5,569 bases of DNA. It comes from Planctomycetaceae bacterium (GTDB taxonomy: Bacteria > Planctomycetota > Planctomycetia > Planctomycetales > Planctomycetaceae). The position numbers and the translations under genes were made by a program. A model generated the notes under the pieces. That model ran no database searches. It had not been told where the DNA came from and worked only from the letters and a program-made list of their open reading frames with translations. Location: assembly GCA_015487825.1 (NCBI GenBank), contig WFOZ01000595.1, positions 1 through 5,569 on the forward strand. Reading direction: 5' to 3'. Numbering within the stretch: the first letter of the stretch is position 1; each line of letters opens with the position of its first letter. This document shows positions 1-5,446 of this stretch, in pieces.

Positions 1-8
1 GAGTTACC

Positions 9-1358
9 ATGCAAAGAATACTTTCGATTTCCGGTTTACGTGCAGTTGCCGGGGATGGCCTTGATCCTTGTTTTCTAGTTGAATTCGCTTCCGCGGTCGG
101 AACGATTGCCCAAGGCGGAAAAATTGTTGTCTCCCGTGATGGGCGTTCCACCGGAGAGATGGTAAAGCAAGCCGTACTGGCTGGATTAACCGCGACGGGT
201 TGTCAGGTGATTGATGCAGGAATCGCGACAACACCTACCTGCGGTGTACTTGTGACCGCACTAGATGCAGCGGGGGGCATTCAAATTACAGCCTCTCATA
301 ATCCGATTCCGTGGAATGGACTCAAACCGTTTAATAATCAAGGCGGAGTTTACAATCGCAAACAGGGGGAAGAATTATTAACGCTTCTCGAATCGAAAAA
401 ATTCCGCTATGTCCCCTGGGATCAGATTGGGACTGTCGAGCAACTCGAATCACCTGCACAACCACATTTTGAACGTGTTTTCAAGCTGGTTGATGTCGAT
501 GCAATTCGCGCAAAGAAATTCAAAGTTGTTCTCGATTGCAATCGAGGTTCTGGCGCGGTCGCCACTCCAAAACTGCTGGAAGAACTTGGCTGCGAAGTGA
601 TTGTGATGGGAGACAAACCGGATGGTCAGTTTGAACATACTCCCGAACCGCTGGCTGAGAATTTAACTTCACTTTGTGAAGTCGTGCGGAAGCATCAGGC
701 AGATATCGGATTTGCACAAGATCCCGATGCGGATCGGTTGGCGATTATCGACGAACAGGGCAATTATATCGGCGAAGAATTAACATTGGCTCTCGCGGTC
801 GATCACGTTCTTAAGCAAACTCCCGGACCAGTTGTCGTGAATGGTTCGACGAGCCGCGTGACTGCGGATATTGCAGAAAAATATGGCTGCGATTTCTATC
901 GTTCGCATGTGGGTGAGGCGAATGTTGTTACCAAAATGCAGGAAGTAAAAGCAATTATCGGCGGCGAAGGAAACGGCGGGGTGATCGAACCACAAGTTGG
1001 CTATGTAAGGGACAGTTTCGTTTCGATGGCTTACGCTCTTGATGGTTTGACCAGCCGTGGCGGAACACTTTCGCAGTGGGTGAAATCGATCCCAAACTAT
1101 TCGATTGTGAAATCAAAAATAACCTGCCCACAAAATCTGGTTCAGGATGCTTGCGAAGCGTTGAAGAAAAGTTTCCCCGATGCAACAGCAACCGAAGGGG
1201 ACGGGTTGCGGCTCGATTGGAAAAATAGCTGGGTGCAGGTTCGAGCCAGCAACACCGAACCGATTATCCGGGTTATCGCAGAAGCTCCGGATGCAACCGA
1301 GGCAGAAAACTTGTGCAACAAAGCACAACAAAACATCCGCCAGGCGATTGGATTGTAA
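9..1358 (+). CDS. glmM: Phosphoglucosamine mutase (phosphohexomutase family)
   Basis: A complete 449-residue alpha-D-phosphohexomutase, close to the usual 440-460 residues of GlmM. The expected reaction is glucosamine-6-phosphate to glucosamine-1-phosphate, the cytoplasmic step before GlmU on the way to UDP-GlcNAc. All four family signatures are visible in order: the catalytic phosphoserine loop TASHNP (94-99, Ser96), the metal loop DPDADR (238-243), the sugar-binding loop GEGNGG (319-324), and the phosphate-binding RASNTEPIIR (412-421). The N-terminal ISGLRAVAG (7-15) is the family's substrate-binding start. The sugar loop differs from the GEQSGH of Escherichia coli GlmM and resembles the GGE-x-NGG form I recall from archaeal and planctomycete enzymes, so phosphomannomutase or phosphoglucomutase activity is possible. 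Only eight bases precede the ATG, so the ribosome site cannot be judged, but the start fits the family. The gene ends at TAA, and the next gene converges on it. Confidence 0.9.
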   Translation: MQRILSISGLRAVAGDGLDPCFLVEFASAVGTIAQGGKIVVSRDGRSTGEMVKQAVLAGLTATGCQVIDAGIATTPTCGVLVTALDAAGGIQITASHNPIPWNGLKPFNNQGGVYNRKQGEELLTLLESKKFRYVPWDQIGTVEQLESPAQPHFERVFKLVDVDAIRAKKFKVVLDCNRGSGAVATPKLLEELGCEVIVMGDKPDGQFEHTPEPLAENLTSLCEVVRKHQADIGFAQDPDADRLAIIDEQGNYIGEELTLALAVDHVLKQTPGPVVVNGSTSRVTADIAEKYGCDFYRSHVGEANVVTKMQEVKAIIGGEGNGGVIEPQVGYVRDSFVSMAYALDGLTSRGGTLSQWVKSIPNYSIVKSKITCPQNLVQDACEALKKSFPDATATEGDGLRLDWKNSWVQVRASNTEPIIRVIAEAPDATEAENLCNKAQQNIRQAIGL

Positions 1359-1391
1359 TTTTTAACACGGACAGGCTGAAGCCATCAAGTA

Positions 1392-1413
1392 GGTTAGGCT
1401 TTCCAGCCTGACC
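1392..1413. repeat. Palindromic repeat, type A, intact copy
   Basis: GGTTAGGCT (1392-1400) and AGCCTGACC (1405-1413) are reverse complements except for one G-T pair, with a four-base TTCC loop. It lies 34 bases after the glmM stop. The right half, CTTTCCAGCCTGAC, recurs exactly at 4267-4280, so this is a repeated element and not only a local hairpin. It could help protect or end the glmM transcript, but no T-run follows. Confidence 0.65.
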
Positions 1414-1471
1414 AATGTGGTATCCATGAGATTTACTCTCTGGTTCATCAGTGAACGCTGTATTATTTATT

Positions 1472-1496
1472 GTAGGATGGTGTGCTTGCACCCATC
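1472..1496 (+). repeat. Palindromic repeat, type B, left copy
   Basis: This 25-bp element begins GTAGGATGG and ends TTGCACCCATC. Its reverse complement recurs at 1598-1622 with one difference (T1481 against the complement of G1613). The copy is also a palindrome by itself: GATGG (1476-1480) pairs with CCATC (1492-1496) and GTGC (1482-1485) with GCAC (1488-1491), leaving T1481 bulged and a two-base TT turn that would open to four in practice. The nested symmetry is like that of REP-type elements. Confidence 0.75.
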
Positions 1497-1539
1497 TTCG
1501 CGTGCCGGGTTGCGTTCAATGATAGAAGAGGGTTGGAAT

Positions 1540-1548
1540 TGTTATAAT
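1540..1548 (+). promoter_or_regulatory. Possible extended -10 promoter element
   Basis: TGT followed by TATAAT (1543-1548) is a perfect match to the bacterial extended -10 consensus TGnTATAAT. No good -35 hexamer sits 16-18 bases upstream. It also lies inside a small inverted repeat (GAATT 1536-1540, AATTC 1546-1550), so the match may be incidental in an AT-rich spacer. If active, it would transcribe rightward through the second type B repeat and antisense to the 3' end of the sulfatase-like gene. Confidence 0.2.
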
Positions 1549-1559
1549 TCTGCCATTGA

Positions 1560-1582
1560 TTCACCGGCATGAGACTGGTGAA
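1560..1582. repeat. Hairpin between the type B repeats
   Basis: TTCACCGG (1560-1567) and CTGGTGAA (1575-1582) form an eight-base-pair stem with one G-T pair and a seven-base loop. Flanking CCAT (1553-1556) and ATGG (1583-1586) can extend it across a three-base bulge. It sits centrally between the two inverted type B copies. No T-tract follows on either strand, so I do not call it a terminator. Confidence 0.45.
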
Positions 1583-1597
1583 ATGGAATCCGTATTT

Positions 1598-1622
1598 GAT
1601 GGGTGCAAGCACGCCATCCTAC
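1598..1622 (-). repeat. Palindromic repeat, type B, right copy (inverted)
   Basis: This is the reverse complement of the 1472-1496 element at 24 of 25 positions, separated from it by 101 bp. It has its own hairpin: GATGG (1598-1602) with CCATC (1614-1618) and GTGC (1603-1606) with GCAC (1609-1612), with G1613 bulged at the position that mirrors T1481 in the other copy. It lies 59 bp past the stop codon of the minus-strand sulfatase-like gene, so it would be in that transcript's 3' end. Confidence 0.75.
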
Positions 1623-1680
1623 GATTCAAAGAGACGACAATAATTGTTTGAGCGATGCTAAGCCGGACGAATCTTCATTT

Positions 1681-2691
1681 CTAACTCGGCTCGCTTTGTT
1701 TGATCTTGCCAAGAAGTTTGCGCAACTCAACAACTCGCCTCTCAACATGTTCAGGAGCAGTGGTCTGGAGGTCGTTCACGTCATTTCGATCTTCCGGTTT
1801 CAAATAGTAACGGGCAGATGGAGAAATACTTTCTTCGTCAGGATTGAACGCGATCACTGTTAAGTCTGTCGAGGTTAGCAGCCCGGCCAGATTTTCGTCC
1901 AGTAATAACAGTTGGCGATCTAGCTGTTGAAGCTGAGAAAGACCTGCCAGTAGGGATTGAGATGTTGAACAGGAGGAAATTTCGCATTCCAGAAAATCGA
2001 GTATTGTCCAATGCACATCCTGCGAGACAGTGAGTGACCGAATTCTTTGTGGGCAATCTTCAGGAAAAGAATTGCCTGAGAGGATCAGTGGTCTCCACAG
2101 TTTTCTACTCAAGCTTTGTTGCAATTGTGCGGCGTAGAGAGCAGAGATATTTTCCGGCAACTCTTCTTCTATCAGTTGTCCCTGTTCGGAAGTGAGTAGC
2201 CAGGCGATAGACGTTTCCTGATATCCTTCGACGTTTTTCTGGAGTTGTGCAATCACGTTTTCCAGTTGACTCGCTTTTTCAACGATGGACGATTCGTGAC
2301 GAGTTGAGAGACGCAGCCAGCAGAAAGAACGATTGCTTTTTTCAGCTGAAGCGAAGAACTTCTGGACCTGATCTTCAAAATCATTTTCAGAACAGTCTAT
2401 TCGGGAAACATGCACCTCTTGAGAAGTTAACTTTTCCATCAATTCATCAGTCAAACAATAATCTGACTGTGGTAATCCGTCTTCTTCCTGTAATAAAGAT
2501 GGCTGTCCGGTCACCCAGGCTTTCATGCTGGATTGAGGAAATGTAGCCGGCGAATAATGTTCGTCGTACACCACCCCTTCGACAACGAGCGCATCCAGAG
2601 AGGGCAACTGCACTTCGCGGTTTCCGTAACAGGGAAGATCAGTTGGAGCGAGGTAATCAACGGTAATCAGCAACAGAATTTTATCAGGCAT
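1681..2691 (-). CDS. Degenerate sulfatase/alkaline-phosphatase-fold protein
   Basis: A 336-residue protein with the outline of a sulfatase but probably without its chemistry. The N-terminus (4-62: ILLLITVDYL, CYGN, PSLDALVVEGV, then TFPQSS and TG) follows the sulfatase pattern LLITVDDL...CYGN...TPNLDxLAxEG...TG. The first metal aspartate, Asp12, is kept but its partner is Tyr13. There is no C/S-x-P-x-R sulfatase signature; Thr50 in ATFP could stand at the nucleophile position. In place of the late SDHG metal motif there is TSEQG (167-171). RPLILSG (200-206) and QDVHWTILDFL (224-234) match the family's 'vPLii' and 'vDlaPTLLdL' segments. It is well short of typical 450-550-residue sulfatases and has no signal peptide, so it is likely cytoplasmic. 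It starts two bases after the peptidase gene's stop with AGGA eight bases upstream, so translation is probably coupled. A binding or regulatory pseudo-enzyme is my inference; the fold assignment is fairly firm. Confidence 0.75.
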   Translation of the reverse strand: MPDKILLLITVDYLAPTDLPCYGNREVQLPSLDALVVEGVVYDEHYSPATFPQSSMKAWVTGQPSLLQEEDGLPQSDYCLTDELMEKLTSQEVHVSRIDCSENDFEDQVQKFFASAEKSNRSFCWLRLSTRHESSIVEKASQLENVIAQLQKNVEGYQETSIAWLLTSEQGQLIEEELPENISALYAAQLQQSLSRKLWRPLILSGNSFPEDCPQRIRSLTVSQDVHWTILDFLECEISSCSTSQSLLAGLSQLQQLDRQLLLLDENLAGLLTSTDLTVIAFNPDEESISPSARYYLKPEDRNDVNDLQTTAPEHVERRVVELRKLLGKIKQSEPS

Positions 2692-2693
2692 GA

Positions 2694-4205
2694 TTAACGT
2701 CCTGCATCGGGGGCAGGGAGTTCGCCTCTTTTCCAGCGGGCGGCTTCTTCGCTGTCAGGAGAGATCGAGCGAACTTTCACACGGAAGGAATTCGATGAGC
2801 CTGACCGCACTCCGGGAGCAACTTTGTCGGCATATTTTTTCGATAGGGCAACCACCTGCTTGGAGGAAACATTGGGCAAAATCCACTGAGCGTAAACGCC
2901 GGCATCGGTGATGACGACGATTGAAAACGAAAGGCTGCGAAACGGATTGATGTTACGCATCCGTCCTTCGACTTCAAGTAAACCACCAAGATCCCGCCTG
3001 TTGATTGCAGTCAGTTCAAAATCGGCCAGAGCCCGTTGTGCATGCAGATAACCAGCTCGTTCTTTCTTAACAGGTGGCTTTCTTCTCCTGCGATAAGCGA
3101 TGAGAATCGCCTGTTCGAATTCTTTTTTTAATGCAGTGATGTCTTCTCCAAAGTAGCGAATGAACTCTTCCTGACGGGCAGCGGTGTCCTGTTTTGTGAA
3201 GGGTTCTATTTCTGAAAGGTGCTTCACATACGCGGTGTATTGTTTGGCGTGTTTGGTGACCAGTATCCAGTGCATCGACCAGGCGTGACAGTACGCTTCA
3301 CCAGCCAGGACATCACCCCGAAAAGCCTGATCGTCGGTGATTAGCTGGCGCCATGTTAATTGCCTTGCTGTTTGAGCCATCTTCGCATAACGCTGATGGA
3401 CTTTGGTCGGGCCTGCACTGATACGATCACTGTTCGATTCAAACCCGGAAGCAATTCCTTCGTTGAACCAGGCCGGAATAGGAGCGAGTCGTTTCAATAC
3501 GCCTCGGTTATAAACCTGCTGATGAATCGCTTCGTGCAGCGGGACTTCAAACGTGTGACACTCCGTCATCCGAATCGCCAGGTAATTGGTCAGACCGTTG
3601 TAAAAGCCGGAAATATTCCCCGCAGAAAGCCCCTGTCCTTGTGTTACTTTTTCGGCATAGGCATCGAAGTCGTCATCTGATTCAAAAATGAGCAAGACCA
3701 GCGGGTAGTCGGGGTCTTTAATATTCAGTTTCATTTTCTTGGCAAATTTCAGAAAGGTATTTTGTACCGTATTCATAAACTTCGCCGCTTTTTTCATGAA
3801 GGCAACGACTCGTATTTCAGATCTTTTCGGAAGCTTGTCCATTAAGACCAGCCCGACAACAAAATCTCCTTCGAGATGACTTCGAAAGGTATCTTTCCCG
3901 AATTCTTCCGATAGTTCCAAGGCGAGTTCTTCCGGCGTTGCAGGCTTCCAGGGGACGGTGTTATCCCGTTCGGTAACCGCCCCCTGAGCAACCAGTTCCA
4001 TCTGCCCACCCGGTCGCTCAATCGCATACGCCCCCTGCCCGCTGGCATGCAGCCGCCCGATAACTTCCCGCTTCTCGCCTTTTTCGTTCACAATCACAAA
4101 TCGATCCGCCATCGCAACGTTGGTGAAAAACATCAGCAATAACAATGCCGTCACGCAGTTTGCTATTCGTAAAATTTTATTGCGATTGAATGAGGGATGG
4201 GTCAT
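2694..4205 (-). CDS. Secreted zinc metallopeptidase, DUF1570-like
   Basis: Numbered from the ATG at 4205 (503 residues). A TTG nine bases upstream (4214) would add three residues, and neither start has a clear ribosome site. Residues 10-33 are a signal peptide: basic start, hydrophobic VTALLLLMFF, cleavage likely after VAMA. Next comes a small N-terminal β-region, then PATPEELALELSEEF (88-102), a segment I associate with DUF1570 proteins. PLVLLIFES (168-176) and GFYNGLTNY (200-208) follow. The gluzincin site is HEAIH (224-228: His224, Glu225, His228) with Glu249 in WFNEGIASG as third zinc ligand. The active residues are therefore intact and the protein should cleave peptides outside the cytoplasmic membrane. 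A basic stretch RRRRKPPVKK (372-381) leads to a C-terminal domain (about 405-480) resembling an FxLYD/Ig-like β-sandwich (GRMRNINPFRSLSFSIVVIT). The substrate is unknown. It is the first gene of a two-gene minus-strand operon. Confidence 0.85.
   Translation of the reverse strand: MTHPSFNRNKILRIANCVTALLLLMFFTNVAMADRFVIVNEKGEKREVIGRLHASGQGAYAIERPGGQMELVAQGAVTERDNTVPWKPATPEELALELSEEFGKDTFRSHLEGDFVVGLVLMDKLPKRSEIRVVAFMKKAAKFMNTVQNTFLKFAKKMKLNIKDPDYPLVLLIFESDDDFDAYAEKVTQGQGLSAGNISGFYNGLTNYLAIRMTECHTFEVPLHEAIHQQVYNRGVLKRLAPIPAWFNEGIASGFESNSDRISAGPTKVHQRYAKMAQTARQLTWRQLITDDQAFRGDVLAGEAYCHAWSMHWILVTKHAKQYTAYVKHLSEIEPFTKQDTAARQEEFIRYFGEDITALKKEFEQAILIAYRRRRKPPVKKERAGYLHAQRALADFELTAINRRDLGGLLEVEGRMRNINPFRSLSFSIVVITDAGVYAQWILPNVSSKQVVALSKKYADKVAPGVRSGSSNSFRVKVRSISPDSEEAARWKRGELPAPDAGR
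2700..2703 (-). promoter_or_regulatory. Ribosome binding site of the sulfatase-like gene
   Basis: On the minus strand AGGA sits eight bases before the ATG at 2691 and lies inside the last codons of the upstream peptidase gene. This supports the chosen start and translational coupling of the two genes. Confidence 0.6.
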
Positions 4206-4236
4206 GGTTATCAATATCGGAGTTGAAAACAGTTTT

Positions 4237-4262
4237 GTAAGCTGGGTCTTGATCCAGCTTAC
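4237..4262. repeat. Strong hairpin / palindromic repeat, type C
   Basis: GTAAGCTGG (4237-4245) and CCAGCTTAC (4254-4262) are perfect reverse complements. The pairing can continue through a G-T, T-A and C-G pair to a 12-bp stem almost without a loop. It lies about 30 bases upstream of the peptidase ATG, where it would be in the 5' leader or promoter of that gene. No T-run follows on either strand. Because it directly abuts a type A repeat copy, I think it is part of the same kind of interspersed palindromic element. An operator for a dimeric regulator is the alternative. Confidence 0.6.
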
Positions 4263-4280
4263 GGTACTTTCCAGCCTGAC
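4263..4280. repeat. Palindromic repeat, type A, damaged copy
   Basis: CTTTCCAGCCTGAC (4267-4280) repeats 1399-1412 exactly, and the match continues as one mismatch plus AAT. On the left, GGTTAGGCT of the first copy is reduced to GGTACT, so the left arm is shortened and the hairpin can no longer form. It directly follows the type C hairpin. Confidence 0.55.
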
Positions 4281-4349
4281 AAATCATTGTTCATCGTTTA
4301 TAACATATTCGACGAGGAAATTTTATATTCTTTTTGTCGATACTAAAAG

Positions 4350-4355
4350 TATAAT
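4350..4355 (+). promoter_or_regulatory. Possible -10 box for the 4388 reading frame
   Basis: TATAAT lies 33 bases before the first ATG of the small membrane-protein frame. No convincing -35 hexamer is found at 16-18 bases; only AT-rich sequence is present. The position is right for a promoter, but the match alone is weak evidence. Confidence 0.3.
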
Positions 4356-4387
4356 CAGGAAATGCCATTCTTCTGGCGGTTAACTGG

Positions 4388-4810
4388 ATGATGCAACAAT
4401 CTTTTAAACAGTACATTCAGGCATTCAAGGCTCGATTGCTGAAATCGATCAAGAAGCAAGAAGAAGGTATTTACCGATATGAACAGATAAAAAAGAAACG
4501 ACCCAAAGCGGAACTCAAGGAATTGCATGGTCAATTCGAATTGCCCACGACATCAAGACCAATCTCCGGGTTTATTGGCAGTTTGCTTGGTACTCTGATC
4601 TGTAATGGATTTACTGCAGTATCTCTTGTTTGGGCAATAGCTACACTGCTCAATAAAAATACTCCAGTACCTGGAGTATTCATAGCTGTTTCTGGCTTAA
4701 TCATTCTCATCCCTTTTGTGTTTATCGGCCTTTTTTTGATTCTCTGCACTTTAGGGGAATTACGGGACTTGCGTTTTCGGCGCCGAACTTTCGGCGCTAA
4801 CAACTGGTAG
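4388..4810 (+). CDS. Small two-helix membrane protein, probably truncated
   Basis: A 140-residue protein that I cannot name from function. Residues 1-50 are highly charged and lysine-rich (KARLLKSIKKQEE, IKKKRPKAELKEL), probably helical and cytoplasmic. Two membrane segments follow, about 61-88 and 95-122, with a short NKNTPVP loop. The second contains IPFVFIGLFLI, which resembles the 'iPFvliGlgli' segment of planctomycete DUF3592-associated membrane proteins. The chain then has LRDLRFRRRTFGANNW and stops. In the larger proteins I remember, a basic R-R-x-FG-x-S segment like this leads into an extracytoplasmic domain of 100 residues or more, so the frame looks cut off. There is also no DUF3592 domain ahead of the helices. 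ATG codons occur at 4388 and 4391 and neither has a strong ribosome site. The same frame contains three further stops before the next frame at 4964. It could be a short functional protein, but I favour a remnant. Confidence 0.55.
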   Translation: MMQQSFKQYIQAFKARLLKSIKKQEEGIYRYEQIKKKRPKAELKELHGQFELPTTSRPISGFIGSLLGTLICNGFTAVSLVWAIATLLNKNTPVPGVFIAVSGLIILIPFVFIGLFLILCTLGELRDLRFRRRTFGANNW

Positions 4811-4963
4811 TCAGATCTATTTGCCATGCGTGTAACATACTTTTGCACTGCCATTTGAATTGGGGACTATAACTCCTTTACATTGCATGAGTTACATTAT
4901 CGATTTTAATGCCCTTTGTCGTTTCCACCTGAGGTGCAATAAATAAAGACCAACATAAGGTGT
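4811..4963 (+). other. Stop-interrupted spacer between two gene fragments
   Basis: These 153 bp lie between two frames in the same register and contain in-frame stops at 4856, 4907 and 4940 in addition to the TAG at 4808. The other two plus-strand frames are also interrupted. Their translations show no clear continuation of either neighbouring protein, so a single sequencing frameshift does not explain the break. A deletion followed by drift fits better. Confidence 0.45.
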
Positions 4964-5446
4964 ATGTCTTTCCAGCGCCGACATTTCCCTAAAGTGCAGT
5001 TGATTCTTCAAACGACTTACTACTTTTTCAACCTCAACACTCCCAGCGTGAGGTTATTTGTTAATCAGCCGGCGACAGGATTAGGAGAACCTCTCTCGAT
5101 CACGTGGCAGTTTTGTGAAAGTATCGCATCGGTTCGTCGTCTGTCGGTTCAGTTGGTCGGGACCGAATGGACTCGATTTCGAGAAGGGACTCAAGACAGT
5201 TTCGATACGGTTGAATTCTACTGTGCAGACTTGTTTGAAACCGATCAGCAATCAGGAATGGCTTATCGAAATATCGAGATCAAAATACCATCAAAGACAA
5301 TGCACTCTTTTGATGCGAGCCACAATAAAATCATCTGGAGTATCCGGTTCAAAGGAGAGATTGCATTCTGGCCCGATGTGAACGATAATTTCGAGATTGT
5401 TGTTCAGCCCGGGAATCGAATAAAGGAAACGAAAAATGTCGTTTGA
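4964..5446 (+). CDS. β-rich domain protein, probable N-terminally truncated fragment
   Basis: A 160-residue soluble protein. Residues 20-150 match, from memory, the C-terminal domain of planctomycete membrane proteins found with DUF3592: an 'N-P-x-x-x-L' start (FFNLNTPSVRLFV, 21-33), GEPLSITWQF (41-50), a strand and turn with VGTEWTRFREGTQD (65-78), then TMHSFDASHNKIIWSIRFKG (112-131) and WPDVNDNFEIVV (136-147). The pattern suggests an Ig- or arrestin-like β-sandwich; function is unknown. In full-length relatives this domain follows two membrane helices. Here the preceding residues (1-19) are only weakly hydrophobic and no helix pair is present in frame. The ATG at 4964 has AAGG only three bases upstream, too close for a good ribosome site. 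The domain itself reads cleanly, so it may have been under selection until recently. It overlaps the next gene by 11 bases, an arrangement typical of a real operon. Confidence 0.6.
   Translation: MSFQRRHFPKVQLILQTTYYFFNLNTPSVRLFVNQPATGLGEPLSITWQFCESIASVRRLSVQLVGTEWTRFREGTQDSFDTVEFYCADLFETDQQSGMAYRNIEIKIPSKTMHSFDASHNKIIWSIRFKGEIAFWPDVNDNFEIVVQPGNRIKETKNVV
5422..5427 (+). promoter_or_regulatory. Ribosome binding site of the 3'-end partial gene
   Basis: AAAGGA sits eight bases before the ATG at 5436, inside the final codons of the preceding frame. It is the best ribosome site among the plus-strand small genes and supports the overlapping start. Confidence 0.6.

Larger units (their letters stand above)
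1359..1680. other. Convergent intergenic region rich in palindromic repeats
   Basis: This 322-bp stretch lies between the 3' ends of the glmM-type gene and the minus-strand sulfatase-like gene. I see no credible coding region. Reading frames that cross it start inside repeat sequence or continue antisense to the neighbours, and none resembles a known protein. It holds at least four inverted repeats (1392-1413, 1536-1550, 1560-1582 and the 1472-1496/1598-1622 pair). None is followed by a clear T-tract, so any transcription termination here would not be of the classical hairpin-plus-U form. Confidence 0.75.
4206..4387. other. Divergent intergenic region
   Basis: This 182-bp spacer separates the start of the minus-strand peptidase gene from the plus-strand membrane-protein frame, so promoters for both directions are expected here. 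It contains a strong hairpin (4237-4262), a partial type A repeat (4263-4280) and a TATAAT box (4350-4355). I see no RNA gene or credible coding region in it. Confidence 0.6.

Noticed and set aside
1443..1471. GTTCA/TGAAC hairpin followed by an AT-rich tract as a glmM terminator
   Set aside because: The stem is only five base pairs and the following sequence (GCTGTATTATTTATT) is not a T-run, so it is too weak to call.
1472..1622. CRISPR array or transposon ends
   Set aside because: There are only two repeat copies, inverted and self-palindromic, with no regular spacers. The 101 bp between them encodes nothing, and no target-site duplication is visible at the outer edges.
1603..1863. An 86-residue plus-strand reading frame between the convergent genes
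   Set aside because: It starts inside the right type B repeat, has no ribosome site, and from 1681 on is antisense to the sulfatase-like gene. The translation resembles nothing known to me.
3360..3680. A 106-residue plus-strand frame inside the peptidase gene
   Set aside because: It is antisense to the HExxH region, which is clearly coding on the minus strand. It has no recognisable features of its own.
4120..4383. An 87-residue plus-strand frame across the divergent spacer
   Set aside because: It begins antisense to the peptidase's signal peptide and reads through the type C hairpin and type A repeat. There is no ribosome site or recognisable domain.
4531..4854. A 107-residue minus-strand frame opposite the two-helix membrane protein
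   Set aside because: Its composition is the mirror of a membrane-helix gene, and the plus-strand reading gives two well-formed helices with family-like motifs, so the minus frame is a shadow.
4808..4964. A single frameshift joining the two small plus-strand frames into one gene
   Set aside because: Both frames are in the same register and the gap has several stops in every plus-strand frame. One insertion or deletion cannot restore a continuous protein.
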